NCBI GenBank assembly: GCA_036897095.1
Contig: JAYMSP010000809.1
Location: 1 to 40,872, forward strand
DNA from: Plantago elongata
Lineage: Eukaryota > Streptophyta > Magnoliopsida > Lamiales > Plantaginaceae
Direction: 5' to 3'
Length of the DNA stretch: 40,872 nt
Of the stretch, positions 1 to 13,611 are shown piece by piece. How positions within the stretch are numbered: the stretch's first letter is position 1; every line of letters begins with the position of its first letter. Made by a program: the position numbers and the translations under genes. A model generated the notes under the pieces. That model did not search any database. It had not been told where the DNA came from and was given only the letters and a program-made list of their open reading frames with translations.

Positions 1-1025
1 TTAACGTGAACGCGATACGAGTCTTGTATTTAAATTTCAAATACAAAAATACGAGTCAAATACGAATTTGGAGGGAAAATTGCAAGTCTAGTGGCCACGT
101 CATCAATTTGATCAAAAAATGAAACGGAGTTCCTCAATTAAATGAATAGTTACAATAGTATATCTAAATTGATCAGTTTTAATTTAATATATTTAAAGTG
201 ACAGTTTCTATCCTGATTTATGTGAAATAAAATTTTCCTCGCATATTGCCAATGAGGCAGCCCTCCCTATTGCCTAACACACTACGTAGTCGGTGCAAAA
301 TGGTAGTACTAGTTTTCACGCAAGGAACCAAAACACGAAACGAAACATGCATACTGGAGTATATTTCAAACACGAAACGAAAGCTCCTAAATTCATGTGT
401 GGTGGTAGTACATTCTAGTAATCCACTCCATTCCTTATTGGAATGTGACCAAACAATGTTGGGTGGGCATACATACCATGTACATATAGTAATTCTTTCA
501 TCCCGCATGATATACTTTGCATCAATAAGAATGAAATATTTATAGTTAATCTTTGTTGTTAAATACGTATGTCTTATATTTCATTTACAACTTTCTCGTA
601 CTTTCTTAAAATAAAAGTTCCTCACTAGCTAATAAATTCTTAATTGTTTATCTGTTTTACTTTATTATCAATTTATTCGATATTCTTTTACTTTGTACAC
701 GACACGACACAACACAACATATATATTATATTGGAAAATGGGTCAATAATTTGCAAAGAGAAGTGGTAAGATTAGACGAAAGCAAGCCCCCTCACACCGC
801 GTGGCCAGTGAGAAAGATCCAATAACACATAAGTGACTGATTTTCTCTAACAACCGTTGAACAAGTGACAAACATACATGATGAAATCAACCATTACGAC
901 ACAATTCAACTCAACCTAGCAAACTCCATTATCTTCTCCACCAATACTATGTCCCTCTCTCATGCTCATCAAATCCTCCTTTTTTCAAATGTCTACCACC
1001 TCCAAATACAAATAATAGTACAATA
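1..1025. other. AT-rich intergenic DNA, no gene seen
   Basis: No open reading frame here has plausible coding character. The first 150 bases carry short repeats of a 'tacgag'/'aaatac' type and may be the end of a transposon that starts outside the window. The block 255-480 holds repeated 'acacgaaacgaa' stretches. Nothing else is recognisable. Confidence 0.5.
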
Positions 1026-1406
1026 CACCCTCCCTCCTTCCGTTCCATATTCAAACTTTCACATACTCAAATATAAATTTAACATAGTAATATTTCCTCC
1101 ATCACAAAACAAATGACATTTTAATTTTACGCACGAAGTTTAATACAAAGCGTAAAATATTGAAAGAAGGCACATGGAGTGTTTTTGAGTTCAAAATGTT
1201 ACAAAAAATAGAAACAATACATTTATAGTTGTACGGATATAAAACAATAGAGGATATTTATTTTGCGACGGAGGGAATAGTAAATAGTATTAGAATAAAA
1301 TATTAAATGGGATGAATTAAGTAGAAAATAAGTTTTTCATTTAAAAAAATAACAATTGCAATGTATCATATTGGAATAGAAGTTTAATTTGAAACGGATG
1401 AAGTAT
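1026..1406. mobile_element. Stowaway-like MITE (outer copy, interrupted)
   Basis: The left end (from 1026, 'ccctccttccgttcc') and the reverse complement of the right end (to about 1406, 'acttcatccgtttcaaatt') are imperfect inverted repeats of the Stowaway/Tc1-mariner kind, which begin with CTCC-TCCGT-like sequence and duplicate a TA. TA dinucleotides flank both ends. The element is split by a second MITE at 1090-1280. The outer ends are diverged, so the boundaries are good to a few bases only. Confidence 0.55.
1090..1280. mobile_element. Stowaway-like MITE nested inside another
   Basis: Terminal inverted repeats start 'atatttcctccatcacaaaa' on the left; read on the other strand, the right end starts 'ctattccctccgtcgcaaaa'. 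TA lies immediately outside both ends (1088-1089 and 1281-1282), as expected for Stowaway insertions. The element is 191 bp and non-coding. It sits within the outer MITE at 1026-1406 and so is the younger of the two. Confidence 0.7.
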
Positions 1407-1906
1407 TACGCTACTAAAACACTTGAAAACAACTATGGAGCATTTAACATGTAGTCTACGTACCGTCTATCCACGAAACCACTAGTAGTATACCAAATCC
1501 AGGAATATGCCACAGGCATGAAATAATATGAAGCAATGAAGTCCAATTCCCAAAATTTATAAGGTATGATGACCCTAATTAACTGAGAATAATAATTTAC
1601 AACAGAGAGGGAAAATCCCTCGAGAATCACAAGTCCTGTTGTAAGATCTGTCACAATTTTGCTCCAGAAACCCTTGCTCTTCTGGAGAATCTAATCTTAG
1701 GCATACTTGCTGCCTATCTGGTAAACCGTAAAACAGAAATTCGAACAACCGTCAGAATAATGTTATAAGCACGGCTCATCAGTCCGATTTTGTTCACTTA
1801 CAAAAAATTGTATCAGCTATTAGATCGATGATCTGTATTCTTTCTTCTCCACCCCTGCTCACAGGGAAAAAACTAGTTTACACCCCCACAATGTATGTAC
1901 AGTTGA

Positions 1907-4900
1907 CTAGTCTCGACGTCCACTGAGGCCGATCGCGCTAAATGCATTTGATACCAAGTGAATAAATTCATCCACGTCTTGAAAGCCCATATTGAGAACA
2001 CTCTTAACAGAATCAATGGCCTCTTTATCCAGAGAATCTTCGAGTTTTTCGCAAGCAACTTCAAACATAACCTTTGACTTCTTCGCAGCTTCCATCGCAG
2101 AGGTTGTATATTTTGTCTGCAAACAGCCCAGGTTTACATAACCAAAAAGTAAAAAACAAACAAGCACAGCCCAACAAATCAAGCATGGCCTAATCGAGAT
2201 CAAAATACATGCCTGCAATGCAGCACTGTAAAATCTAATGGAAAGAATAGGTACTAGTTATATTATTTGTATAATATGCTTCAGACCATAAATTTCAAAT
2301 CGAAAGCAGCACAGAGAAACAAACACCAAAACAGCCACCATAATAGGGTACACAATGAACTTACAAAGTCAAGTAGCTGAAGAAGATTGGGGTTGTTGCG
2401 AGCTACTATATTGTGATTTCTGGTGTGAGAAACATTGCCTTTCAACCAGGTGACCTTAGCAGCAGTTGCTAAATTGTTTAGGTTATCAACATCAGATGCA
2501 GAAGATGATGGAGATTCACCTATGATACGAGGAAAAAATAATTAACAGCATTTCTAAGAAAAACAGGAGAAATAAAGTACCCAGGATTAATCAGATGAGC
2601 ATAGTGGATATTAGCCGTAACATCACTCTAGTTCTTTAGCTATACAGCAATAGCACACTGAATTATGCAAAATCAGGAGGGTTGAAAGCTATGTTCCCAG
2701 ACAGGTCATTCAGTACCCGCCTCGACTTTCCAGTAAAATAAATCACATTTTGGCATAAAATGAAGTGTCTAAGTACCATTTCATGTCTTAGTGTAGAGTG
2801 TCCGGCAGGCATATGCAAGGGGAATTGAAAAGTCCGGCGGCTAATATAAGCATAACAGGAAGTGGCCTATCTCAATTGTTGGGAATACCTTATGGAAGTC
2901 AAACAAACAAGGGCAAAGATACCCCCTATGGGGGCTCGAAAGGATGCAAGGCCAATTGGGTACATACTTAGCTAGTACTTTAGGAAAAGAAATCAATTTT
3001 TGGCCTAGACTTTCAAGTCCCGCACCTAGTCGGAGAGTCCTGTGTCCAACACGGGTATGTAAAGGGAACTGAGAGTCCAGGTAACAAAGGCACTTGGAAC
3101 AACCAACATTTAACCATGATAATTTCCTTAAGTTGTGTACATGGTTATCCATGAAATAAGCAGTCGACTCGATATGGTGCAACTTGAGGAGCCATGAAGT
3201 AGAATATAAAGGTACATATAGTCCACTCTCTTGGTAGAACTCGACACTTCACAACAATATTAAAGCATCAGCATACCTTGTGTAGCTATCCGTACACTTG
3301 ACTGCAGATCATGCCAGACTCTCTGTGTTGCGGAAGTGGAACTTTTAATCAGAACTATTCTCATGCAAGCCACCTCCACACATTTATAGGCCAGAGCAGC
3401 AGCCACTTCATGGTCTTTTTGATATTTGACGGCACAAGTTCTGCACAATGTGTCTTGAATGTGAAGAAATATAACAGAGAAGTTTCACGGAAATGTTCAA
3501 TAAGAGTGGTTATTTGAAAGGGAATGGAACACATTTGGTGCAGATTGTACAAGTAGGTGAGAGATTTCCAATTACATGGTTAGACTAGGTATGAAAGAAT
3601 TTTCCAAGACAGTGAGCAATATACTGAAGATCAAAACAATGAGCTCTGAAATCAACAACAGTAATAGCCCTTAGCTACAAGAATGTCTGTCCACATTACA
3701 CAACTTCACTTCAAATATTTCATACTCTCCAAAAAGTTTAGGAAAGTAAAACAACTATGAATTTAGAAGTGGGGGAGAATATTGGGTGAAGTTATGTTTC
3801 TATTATCCTGGACCTAGACAGTGTGTCATATCATTTATAAATATGAAACAAAGGAGAAAGCATAAATGGCAGATATCCTAAGATGGAAGTGTTTCATCGC
3901 CAACTTCAGGAATAATGACCGGTGTATAATCAAACACCAGAGATAAAGGCTTCATTCACATTCTCTAGATGGCATGCATCGTGCATATGCCCAATGCTGA
4001 CTTTTTTGCAGAAAATGTTGAAATTAAACATAAGATTCCATTTGTATACCAATAACTTAGGGTACGATAGGTACTCAGGTTAGATATGTAATTACATACT
4101 TGCAAAGCCCAGCAGCAGTACCATAGGCATCTATTGAATTAGACACCATATTTTTGCCACTTCCAACATCGCAAACCTCCAGCAGAGAAGCTCCGAGAAG
4201 AAACTTTAGAGCAGCTTGAAAGTAACAATAATTACTTTCGGGACCAACATTGGACTTCTGCAGTGTTAGATATGAATAATAAGAATGAGCAGACAGCAGA
4301 TTGAAATTGCATTCTAACTTTGATGGCATCAAGATAAGCACGCCCAAAGTAACTGATTATCGGGAAATTTTAGTAAAATACAGAAATCCGTAAATATTTT
4401 TAATTCATAACAAATTTCTAGGAAGTTAAGTGATACAGAATGCATGAAAAATTTTCATTCCCAAAATCATTTTACTGGAAAACTTAGTTTAACCTTGTTT
4501 TTCTTTTCCTCCATTTTTCTCAAACCAGAGGAAGCCTCAAAAGGGAAACAAATAAAATGGATGCTGATAAAAGAGATCCAAAGTACCTTAATTAAATCAG
4601 CATGATTTCTAAGCCTTTCAGCTTCACTCAAGATACTTTTCGCTTTCTTCAATGCAACCCCATTGGGAGTCTTATTGTTTGAAAATTTTGACTCCAGAGC
4701 CAAGGATTTATCTGCTTCGTTCTGGTGGCAGGAAATAACTGTGTCCTTTAGATACTTTGATGAATTATCATCTACAGAAGTTTCAGATGGTCTTGAATTC
4801 TTAGAAATGCTTTTTTCTGATAGTGTAAATCCTGATGCGTATTTGCTAGGATAGTGCGCACTGTTTTTATCTGTCTGACAAAGGTCAGTACATAATCCAT

Positions 4901-7900
4901 CATTCAGTTGGACCATTTGGTGAGATATCTTCTTAGTTGTGCTCCCACCCACATCGTTTTCAGGCTTACTATATAACACAGTATTAATATCACTTTTACT
5001 AAGTCCCTCCTTGTTATGTCCACAATAGACTCCAGAGGCAAGTTCACGTGAACTTTTCCGGGCCTCTGGTTCCCGAAAATCAAGAACAGGGTTAGTGTAA
5101 GACCTACAGGAAGCACCAGCACTAATGCCATTCCTAGGTATCCTCATCTCAGAACTTCCAATCACATTTAAAGATTTCTTCACGTGGCTTCTTGCTGAAA
5201 TATCACTGAAACCAGAATTTGTCTTTACCTCATTCACCATCATAATTGGTGACACGTGGTGCTGGCTTGAGTAGGCAATCCTTGCAGGGGATGACGATAC
5301 AGACTCCCCAGGTGAGCTTCTCGTGTCCATGGACCTGATTTTATTTCTACGCGTGCCAGAAATTTTAGAAGAGGTCGATGTGGCTGTTGTTGGCAGCTCT
5401 CCGTACCCCAAGTCCTGTTTGAGTTTAACACAGTCCTCATGAGTTATACTACCTTTTACTCTGTTCTTCCTTACCTGCTGTTCTATGTCAATATCCTGAT
5501 CAGGTGTACAGTCCTTGTTCCCCTGTAACCTATCTCTTTGTGCTACACCCTTTGTTTTCGATATAGGAAACAAATTGCCTCTTTTGGACTCCTTATCTTC
5601 AACCTGAGGCACTCGAGGTTTCTTGTCCCTGTAAAACTCACCATCCTTCCGCTCATGTATCGAAGCTTTACCAAGTTGCAGGTAGCTCCCACTCTTTTTT
5701 GGTGTCTGAACTTGATGCTGAACATCCTCATGATCCTTTATAAGTCTCGTTGACTTGGATGCTTTAATACTCAATGCCCTATCATTGGGCAAATCCTGCA
5801 TTTGATGCTGTGGTTTCTTGAAATGAATCTGGATTTTGCCCTTTCCTTTCTTTGTATCATCTTTCTTTACATCTTGCATATATGTTAGTTGTGTATTTTC
5901 ACTTTTTACATCTTCCATAGCTGCTTTGTTGGACAGCCCAGAAATCAAAGCATGGCCTCCAGTAACTACAATCTCTCCAGATTTCTGGAAATTGACATGA
6001 TTAGGTACACCTATAGACTCTTTCTTAATTCTTTTGCTCGGATTTATATCACCTGATAGATAGAGACACAGCAAAGGGAAAACTCTGTTGAGGCAGGAGT
6101 AAGAGAATTTAAAAAAGAAAACAGATGGAGAGAGCGAAAAGAGACCCCAAAACCTTCAACATATGAGACTCACCATCAATCACATGTTCATTTTTCCGTT
6201 TCTTTAGCTTTGGCACCTCAGTACCAAAATTATTTGGATCCTGTAAATCGAGTGTACTTTTTACATACCCTCCTGTTTTCAAGGTGGGTCTCTGCAAATT
6301 CTTCTTGCTGCCAAAAAGCCCAGTGTACATCTGTTCTTCTTTTAGTTTCTGCTTCTTTACTCGATTGCAGAAATGACCTGAATTGAAGTTCTCGCTGTTC
6401 TGACTAAAACCAGCCGAACTTCCTCCACCATTGGTATTAACAGCATGAGCCTGATTATCATATTGATCAACACTAACCGGATCTGAAGGGTACGTCCACA
6501 GGACTGCATCGTAGCTGTTAGTCTCATCTTCACTAACATCACATCTATTCATCCCTGGACTGAAATTCATCAAAAAACAGGCAGCAGGTCAATGCCTACT
6601 TACCAGCTAGTTTGCTAAACTAAAGTGATAAATCAAGAATGACATTGATATTACTTTAAATGATATTGGTATTACTTTACTTAGTTTCTTGTAACACTTT
6701 ACCGGCTGTGTAATATTTTTCCAAGAGTAGTATTTTTTATTAATTCAGTGTTTATCATTATTTTATGCAATTTAACTGGAAGTAATTTAAAGCATGAATA
6801 ATGTAATTGAAAATTCAAATTAGAAAAAGAAAATATGGATTTTAGACAATTTTACTGCTGGAGCAAATTTTAGTGTTAGCTATGAGATGAGTTGAAAAAT
6901 TATGTGGCAGAAGAGGGAATTGTCTTAGTGCCGGGATGGTCTATGAGATGGTATGGATTTTGCAATGTATTTTATACAGTCCTTCATATCATGGACCACA
7001 AAAAAGCCTAATGAGGAACAACAATGAACTTACAGCCAGTCTAACATGCGGCAAAACCACTTCTCAGGTAAGTCTGCGATATTTCTATCATATGGAAGGA
7101 TACGCCATTTTTCACAACTGTCACTCTCACATTGAACCCACTTTAATTTGTCAGCATTGATTCCTCCATTAGAAGATATGTCTGCAACTGGAGGCTCCAT
7201 CATACATGCTACTGAAGCCGGGCCACCTAAATACTGTTGAGTGGTGGATATATCCTTCAATTTAACAGCCTGTTTCGGTTTTGTCTTTGAAGGCTCAAGA
7301 TTAGAGCTCTTAGGCCAGCCACTAGGAAGCCTCTCCGGTGCAAGTTCTATGTTTTCCACGTGTTTTGAACTTCTATCTGTCAATTCAGTCTTTCCAAGAT
7401 GTACCTTCTTGTCAATATTTCTATTTTTTGGTGCATCACATCCACGATCTTGCAAACTAACTGCGATGTTTGGAACATGCTTCCCACTACTTTGTCTTAC
7501 AATTGATTTCTTCTCAGGTATAAAGTTATCCACAGAATGACCTGATCCTAAATCATCTACACCACCAAAGCTGGATCCCCGGCCAACTTTAGCAGTCATT
7601 TTATTAATGGCTCCTTTAACTCTTTTACCATCCGAAGTATCACAGTGTGCTCTCACTGCGGCAAGCTTTCTGTCGCAACTACTCCCCTGCGGCTGCCCAT
7701 CATCAACTAAATTATTGTTCTCAGAAATTCTAGCTTGATTTTTTAAAATCTTGTCGGCAGATTTGCATCTCAAATTTTGCTGCTCAAGCTTACAAAAGCT
7801 TTTCTCAGAAGTATGCGCCAGAGAGACACCCTTAACTGAATCATTCAATTCTGGTTCTTCTTTCACCCCACACTTGCTTCCCCTCTTATTCCTCAGTTGG

Positions 7901-10114
7901 ATGTCCTGCTCAGGCTCTGTGACTAGATCAGGCATATGTTTGTCATCCGAATCATGTAAGGACGTTAGGCACTCTGGTATTGATCTGCCCAAAGTTTTCC
8001 CATTGCATCGGTTCAAGGAATTCTCAAGCTTTTCACCACCACCAATAGTTTCTTGTTTCTTGAACCGGAAAGTATTTGTCGTCAAAGGTCGATCAGAAAT
8101 TATAGAACTCTTAGCGACATAGTCACCTTCTACTAAAAGATCTGTGCCTTTAAATTTGTTCAGCAATTCAACACAAAGAGGTGAAAGCAGCATAGAATCA
8201 GGAAAAGAAGTCATCATCTGTGCCATATATACAGAAGATACATAAACATATCAACACAATCGTCTTAAAGTGAATGACAGTTGACATAATCAGTCAAACA
8301 GACAGATTTTTAGCCAGTAACAAATGAAAACACCCAGATAAAGGATCTCGAGAAAAAGGTATCGCAAGTATAATTCAATAAGCTTGTTTGCCAACTTAGT
8401 CAGCGGATGAATTCAATTTACAAGTACCCAAATTCACATACAAAATAATATGTTATAAGATTACTTCTATTCGAAAAAAGAGAACTAAAACAAAAGGCAA
8501 AATTATACCTGAATAATTTTAGCAGGAGATTCGTCGTGACTCTCATGGGACTCAACTGGCGATCCAACAGTTTCCTCAGAGCTGCTTTCTCCAGATATAG
8601 ATGGGGTAGTAAGCCCAAGTCGGCCATATTCTGCAAGTACTTCAGGTGGTGGAACTTTAAAGCGAAACTTCAGTAAATTGTTCCTTGACTGTTGCTCAAC
8701 TATTCCAGGAATCCGGTCAACATTTGCAACTGATTTTTGCTGCACTGAAGCATTCCTGGAGGAGGCAATTGGGCCCTGAGAGGAGTCTTGTGGGAGTGCT
8801 GGGCATGTACCTAGAGCGCCAGGCGCAGGACCCTGTGTTGTGATAGAACCCATATATCTAAGTAAATACACACACAATGTTAACCAGTTCATAACTGCTC
8901 CGAACCTACCGTTTTAACTAGAATAGAAGAATTGCGCCCAAATGACTCTGTAGGGATATGGTTCGGAGATCCAGGAAAGTTGGGGTATTCAACTCTTGCT
9001 GGGGCCCTTGATTGTGGTCGGTGAGGGGAGCGCTGATGCATGGGTAAAAATGAACCGTATCCACCATATCTTGCCCCTGAAAGACAACAAAGCAGAAATT
9101 TTTTTAGTGATAGGAATGGAAGTACAAAAAAAGAAAATAATAATTATCTTCTGTGCTAACCCAAATTTTCTGCTGAAATATCTCCTTCAAAATCTTTCTG
9201 AAAGTGGCCCAATATACTTTGAACTTTGTCCCCCTTGCATGATAAGCAATTCAAACAGCATTAGACATAGTTGACTATGTGATGACTGAACGAGATTATA
9301 CAATAATAAGGAACTATAAACAGTTGAGAGTAAAGCAATAACCAGGTTACAAGAGTGATGATTCACCATAAACACTTAAACTGGCAAGTTGCAGTAAACT
9401 ACAACAATACTCATGTCACCTAGTTGCACTATAGCTAGATGTCCCAGCCAATACGTATTTCCTGAGATAGTTCCTAATAATCCTCAAAACCACTTCTGGC
9501 AAAGAGATCAACTCAGGATCTCTGATGTCTGACAAGAATGCATCACCATAAACACAAACTTGCAAGTTCTACTAAGCTACTGCAGTATTCATGTCACCAA
9601 GTTGCATTATAGCTAGATATCACAGCCGCCACATGTTTCCTAAGATAGTTCCCAATAATAATCCCCTAAATCACTACTAGCAAAGAGATCAACTTAGAAA
9701 GTCTGATGTCTGACAAGTTAAATTGGCTGACTTTATGATAACCAAGTAACCCATTCATCGCAATTTTAAACATTAAGCACTTCTCTTACACCCCGCAAGT
9801 TCAACAAATCAGCTACACACAGTGACTGCTAGCCTTGTAAGCTCGGGCTCATGAGCATTCAAATTAAATTTTCACCATTCCAATTCCTCATTTGATGTCC
9901 ATCTACTAGTTGTCTCAATACAATCAAGTCCAAATTCATGTACTAAACTAACATCATGATCACAAACCAGCTGGCAGAAAAATTAGAAAAAAGGCAAAAT
10001 AAAATCGATAAACACGGAAACTCTTACAATGTAAGAGAGATCAACATTATAATCATCATAATTGCAGTCCAAAGCTTCTCCTTCTTCAAGCTCATGAGGC
10101 TCTTCTCCAGTCAT
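1907..10114 (-). CDS. CW-type zinc-finger protein (CWZF7-like), 11 exons
   Basis: Exons, 5' to 3' on the minus strand: 10114-10028, 9233-9161, 9076-8910, 8832-8509, 8217-7034, 6559-6174, 6052-4587, 4257-4100, 3440-3277, 2519-2365, 2116-1907 (stop TAG). All phases close, giving 1,457 residues. The N-terminus (about 8-75) has the conserved plant block LEEGEALD..YNVDLSYI, LGHFQKDFEG and YGGYGSFLP. The CW domain is at about 576-618 (WVQC..., EKWR, LPEKWFC, PGMNRC); its zinc-binding cysteines should be 580, 585, 606 and 618. Residues 620-1220 are Ser/Lys-rich and probably disordered. The C-terminus (1225-1457) is a helical block conserved in this family (ADLIK, YFQAALKFLLGASLLE, AAALAYKCVEVACMR). 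CW domains generally read methylated histone H3K4, so a nuclear chromatin role is inferred. Exon 4's start is the least certain junction; an alternative acceptor lies 17 bases upstream. Confidence 0.88.
2796..3090. repeat. Diverged direct repeat in an intron of the CW gene
   Basis: Two similar segments lie in the intron between exons 9 and 10. One is at about 2796-2847 (with 'tgtccggcaggcatatgcaa' and 'gaattgaaaagtccgg'), the other at about 3045-3090 (with 'tgtccaacacgggtatgtaa' and 'gaactgagagtccagg'). They look like two old copies of one dispersed plant repeat. Neither keeps an ORF. Confidence 0.45.
9361..9717. repeat. About 180-bp tandem duplication in CW-gene intron 1
   Basis: Units 9361-9536 and 9541-9717 match along their length at an offset of 180 bases with scattered differences and small indels. 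Both contain 'tcaccataaacac', 'catgtcacc', 'tatagctagat', 'aagagatcaact' and end in 'ctgatgtctgacaag'. The duplication lies in the intron between coding exons 1 and 2 and does not affect the reading frame. Confidence 0.85.
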
Positions 10115-10640
10115 TTTTTGGGCCACTTCCAAAGACACACAAAACCCTTGCACCTACCTCAAACCTCAAAACCCTAGCCTGAATTCTATCCGAAAATCCA
10201 ACATAACACTATTTTTTGTCCAAAATTCCCAACTTTAAACCAGCAAGGTACTCCAAACACACCAAAAACGGTAAAAGAAGGAAAAAGTTAGCCAAAAAAA
10301 AATTAAACAACCCTAAAATTCCCAAAAAAACAAACTTAAAACCCTAGCTCATGATCACCAGAAAACAAGCTAAGAAAACAAGAAAAAATCACCCAAAAAA
10401 ACAAAAAAAACCAACACAGCCGTAAGAGGAAAAATAAGAAAAGAGAAGATAATGAGAATGTGAATGTGAATTGAGGAACAGAAATTCAGTTGCTAACGAT
10501 CAACTCCGATTTCTAAGAGCAACGGTTTTGTTTCATTGTTTTCAGTTGCTGTTTGTTTGATACATTGCTCAGAGAGTTTGAGGGGGAAGAAGGGTTCTTT
10601 CAGGTTTTCTCTCAATTTATATTATTATTATAATAATACT
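10115..10640 (-). promoter_or_regulatory. 5' leader and candidate core promoter of the CW gene
   Basis: On the minus strand a TATAAAT motif lies at 10621-10615. The stretch between it and the ATG at 10114 is A- and pyrimidine-rich, as expected for a leader. The upstream plus-strand sequence shows no competing ORF. The TATA assignment is a motif match only, and no transcription start can be read from the sequence. The leader could contain an intron that I cannot place. Confidence 0.35.
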
Positions 10641-10779
10641 AGGTACATTCCTCTGAATTCTTTCCTTTCATTTTTATTTCTTATATTTTCTCATAATAAT
10701 CGATTTATGCATTTTTTTTTCCAAAAGAAATAAACGATTACTCTCAAAAGCAGGAAATTTCGACATCTTAAAGTAGGCG

Positions 10780-11260
10780 TTGACAAAAGGTGCAGAGTAC
10801 GTATGACATCGTTATCATGCCCCGACTTTGCAAGCTTATCCGCAAAGTCATTTGTCACTTTTTTGTGTGATTAGAATTAAGTCTCCGAGTTTTCTTCTTT
10901 AACAACCTACAATATGTTAAAATGGTGTTCATCCGTATCGGTTTCCTATAAAAGTTGATGGATTACCTGAGGCTCTGTTTCAACAACGGAAAAACATTTC
11001 CCCATGCCAAGTCAATCTCCCCTCAGACCAAAAGATCTACGAAATTGATTGAAACATCTACTAGTTTACTCGAGAAACCCCATAGCCCTGGTCTAATCTC
11101 GTGCAAATTACCATCAACCACACCACCCAGAAAGACTTGCATTTGTATTGAGTTTAATCCAACCATATTTAGGACTCCACCCCCTTCAAAGTGCTGCTCT
11201 TGAATATCAGAACTTTTAACACCAATGTACAAGAAGGCAACACCATTTTTTTATTATATA
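10780..11260 (-). pseudogene. Possible LINE RNase H remnant
   Basis: Read on the minus strand, 10853-10797 gives TNDFADKLAKSGHDNDVIR. This resembles the C-terminal end of the RNase H domain of plant LINEs, where an A-D-x-L-A-K motif follows a helix. Stop codons and frameshifts lie directly upstream. A 69-residue minus-strand frame at 11232-11023 may belong to the same decayed element, but I do not recognise it. The call rests on one short motif. Confidence 0.3.
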
Positions 11261-13280
11261 CTTGATCACTTTTATGATTGAAGTTTTATTGTAAAAGATC
11301 GCTTCATTACGAGCTTTCCAGTATTATAAGCGTTGAAGAAAACTCCTATAACGCATCTAGTATCAAGATGTTGAATTATTTCTCAACATTTTGCACTTCT
11401 ATTCATAAATCATAATCCAACTATTTAAAGCTAACCACTGGGTGTTTCCATATTTTTATTTTTAGTTCATTCTTTTAAAATATGTATAGTATTTATGGTG
11501 ATGTGTTATATTAACTATTAACTTCTGAATTAGTAATATGATGTTCCTTAAAAGGTGCGTTTGTGGCAAGCTTGTCATGTTGACATCGCAAATGAAGTGT
11601 CGTCGGACATTTAAGACCCCAAATCCAGCTTTTTTTTCTCAAAGTACTTGCACCATTGTTCTCATCCAATACATTATAAGCTGCTTTCATGAAAAATAAT
11701 ATATTACTCAATGGGAGAAAAAAAATCGATGATAGATATACATGCATCTAGCTTGAATTTTTATTAGAAGAATCACCATCGATGTAATCCTACCCATCTA
11801 GTTGGGATAAATAATTTATTCAGTAAATAAATATGTCTCCTTTCTCACTATATCTATTAGCATTAAATACTCTTCTAAATATGTCAGATTACTTTTAAAT
11901 TATAGAGATATTTTCACACTCTAAGCATAAATACACTCCCACCATCATCATTTGAGAAGTTCGTAGCTAATATATCCCTCCCGAATAAGATAGATGGATT
12001 TTTCTTGACAAGTAAAGGGGATAATAATCAAAACATACAAAAGGTGATCTTGCGCATTAGATGGCAACTATTGCACTCGTTATCCCTCCGATTAGATTTT
12101 TAACTCTTTAAATATTTACTACCACAATTTGAATACACACACCCAATCATCATTAAAAAATCCCGTCTGAAAAGTTATTTCACATAAAAATATATATTGA
12201 CAAAAATGTTCCTCATTCCTGACCTACAAGAGGATATTACATGCAAGTGCAAAACCATGTACGTGGTTACCAAATCACCTCAAACATGATCTAGAAGATT
12301 AAAATATAGTGGTTCGGAAATGTAAAGTGATGCTTCAATCATGAGTGTTGGATACACACTGCTCTTTTTTCTCTTGATTGAGGCTTTATCCCATAATCAT
12401 CAACTCATCTTCATTTAACTTATAGTGCTATGGAAAAAATGTTCAATGCGTATTTCTTAGGTTTGTCAATAGATCAAACATTATCTATTATAAATAGCCT
12501 CTATACATGTTATAGAGATATTTTTCACACTTTCATAAATATTACCCATGTACCTCCAGATGAATATGAAACCAACATTCTCAATCAGTTATTAGCAATT
12601 TAGATATATATGTAGAGGTGGACAAAAAATGACACAAAATGACACATATTACATTTGATTTAGAGGTTCCAAAAGTTTGTTGGCTTGGTTCCTCAGAGGG
12701 CTGATCTTGTGAGCTTCAAGTACACAAATTGCACATGTACTTCTCATTAACTTGTCATGAGTTGTATGGTATCGTCCAAGAGAGTTTACATACGAGGTGT
12801 AGCTGGTTCATCTACATTAAAAGAGTTTAGCCAGACTTGTAAATCTGTTTTTAGACCCAAGTTGAATGCAAAATAAGAGTTGTTTTTAGACTATTTCATG
12901 TAGAGTTTGATCAGCTCATTAAAATGATGCTACTATTTGACATTAATGCATTATTAAGATAAAATACATTATTAGACGGCGTGGAACTAAATATCATAAA
13001 TTGAACACACGTCGTCAAACATTAATTCTAATCTAGTCGTGATCCTCATCTTAATATGTAGTTCAACTTCACCAAAATCGATATCAACATAAATGTTCAT
13101 TTATTTATCCTTTTAAAGAACACTTGAATACCTCGAGAGGATAAGTTTGGAACTTGTTTAAAAATAAATGAGAGAAATTCATTCATATACTAATAAAAAA
13201 AACTGAATAAATGAAAATGATCATATTAGGTGGATCTATAGTTACTTTTGGTGATGCATGGTGAATATGTGCATGATAAC
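11261..13280. other. AT-rich intergenic DNA, no gene seen
   Basis: No coding region is evident. A short segment near 11903-11935 recurs near 12509-12540, sharing 'ttatagagatattttcacac', so fragments of at least one dispersed repeat are probably present. The remainder shows no terminal repeats or protein motifs that I can support. Confidence 0.5.
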
Positions 13281-13282
13281 AC

Positions 13283-13335
13283 CAGGTCCGGCCCAATAGG
13301 CAGGTGTGACCACCGCCTAAGGCCCAACAATATAG
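13283..13335. mobile_element. Possible end of a hAT-like transposon
   Basis: The sequence from 13285 reads 'caggtccggccc' and is followed by a GC-rich imperfect palindrome ('ggcccaataggc' paired with 'gcctaaggcc'). This resembles the start of a common group of plant hAT-type elements, which begin CAGGGCCGGCCC. No matching right end was found, so it is either truncated or a chance match. Confidence 0.3.
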
Positions 13336-13611
13336 AAGGCTCTTTATTTACATGTTATTCTTTAATTATGTATTATAAGTTTGAATAGATCAATGAAGTG
13401 AATTACATTTACTAAGAAATAAAGTTTGATTGAATCAAGGAGTAAACTTATTTGTTTTAGTCAAAATTTGTTAGAGTTAATAATTACCTTATCATTTTAC
13501 TCATTATAAAATGAATAATTATACTATAAATAGTATGTAAATTAAAAACAAATTTCACAACACTTAGTCAACTACATATTATACACATAATCCATTTTCT
13601 CCATTTGGTCC

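Noticed and set aside
2841..3182. 113-codon minus-strand frame
   Set aside because: It lies in an intron of the CW gene and overlaps a degenerate dispersed repeat; the flanking exons join in frame without it.
4467..4586. Extension of CW-gene exon 7 past 4587
   Set aside because: The open frame continues, but a good donor at 4586 and phase-0 joining to the conserved YFQAALKFL exon at 4257 indicate intron.
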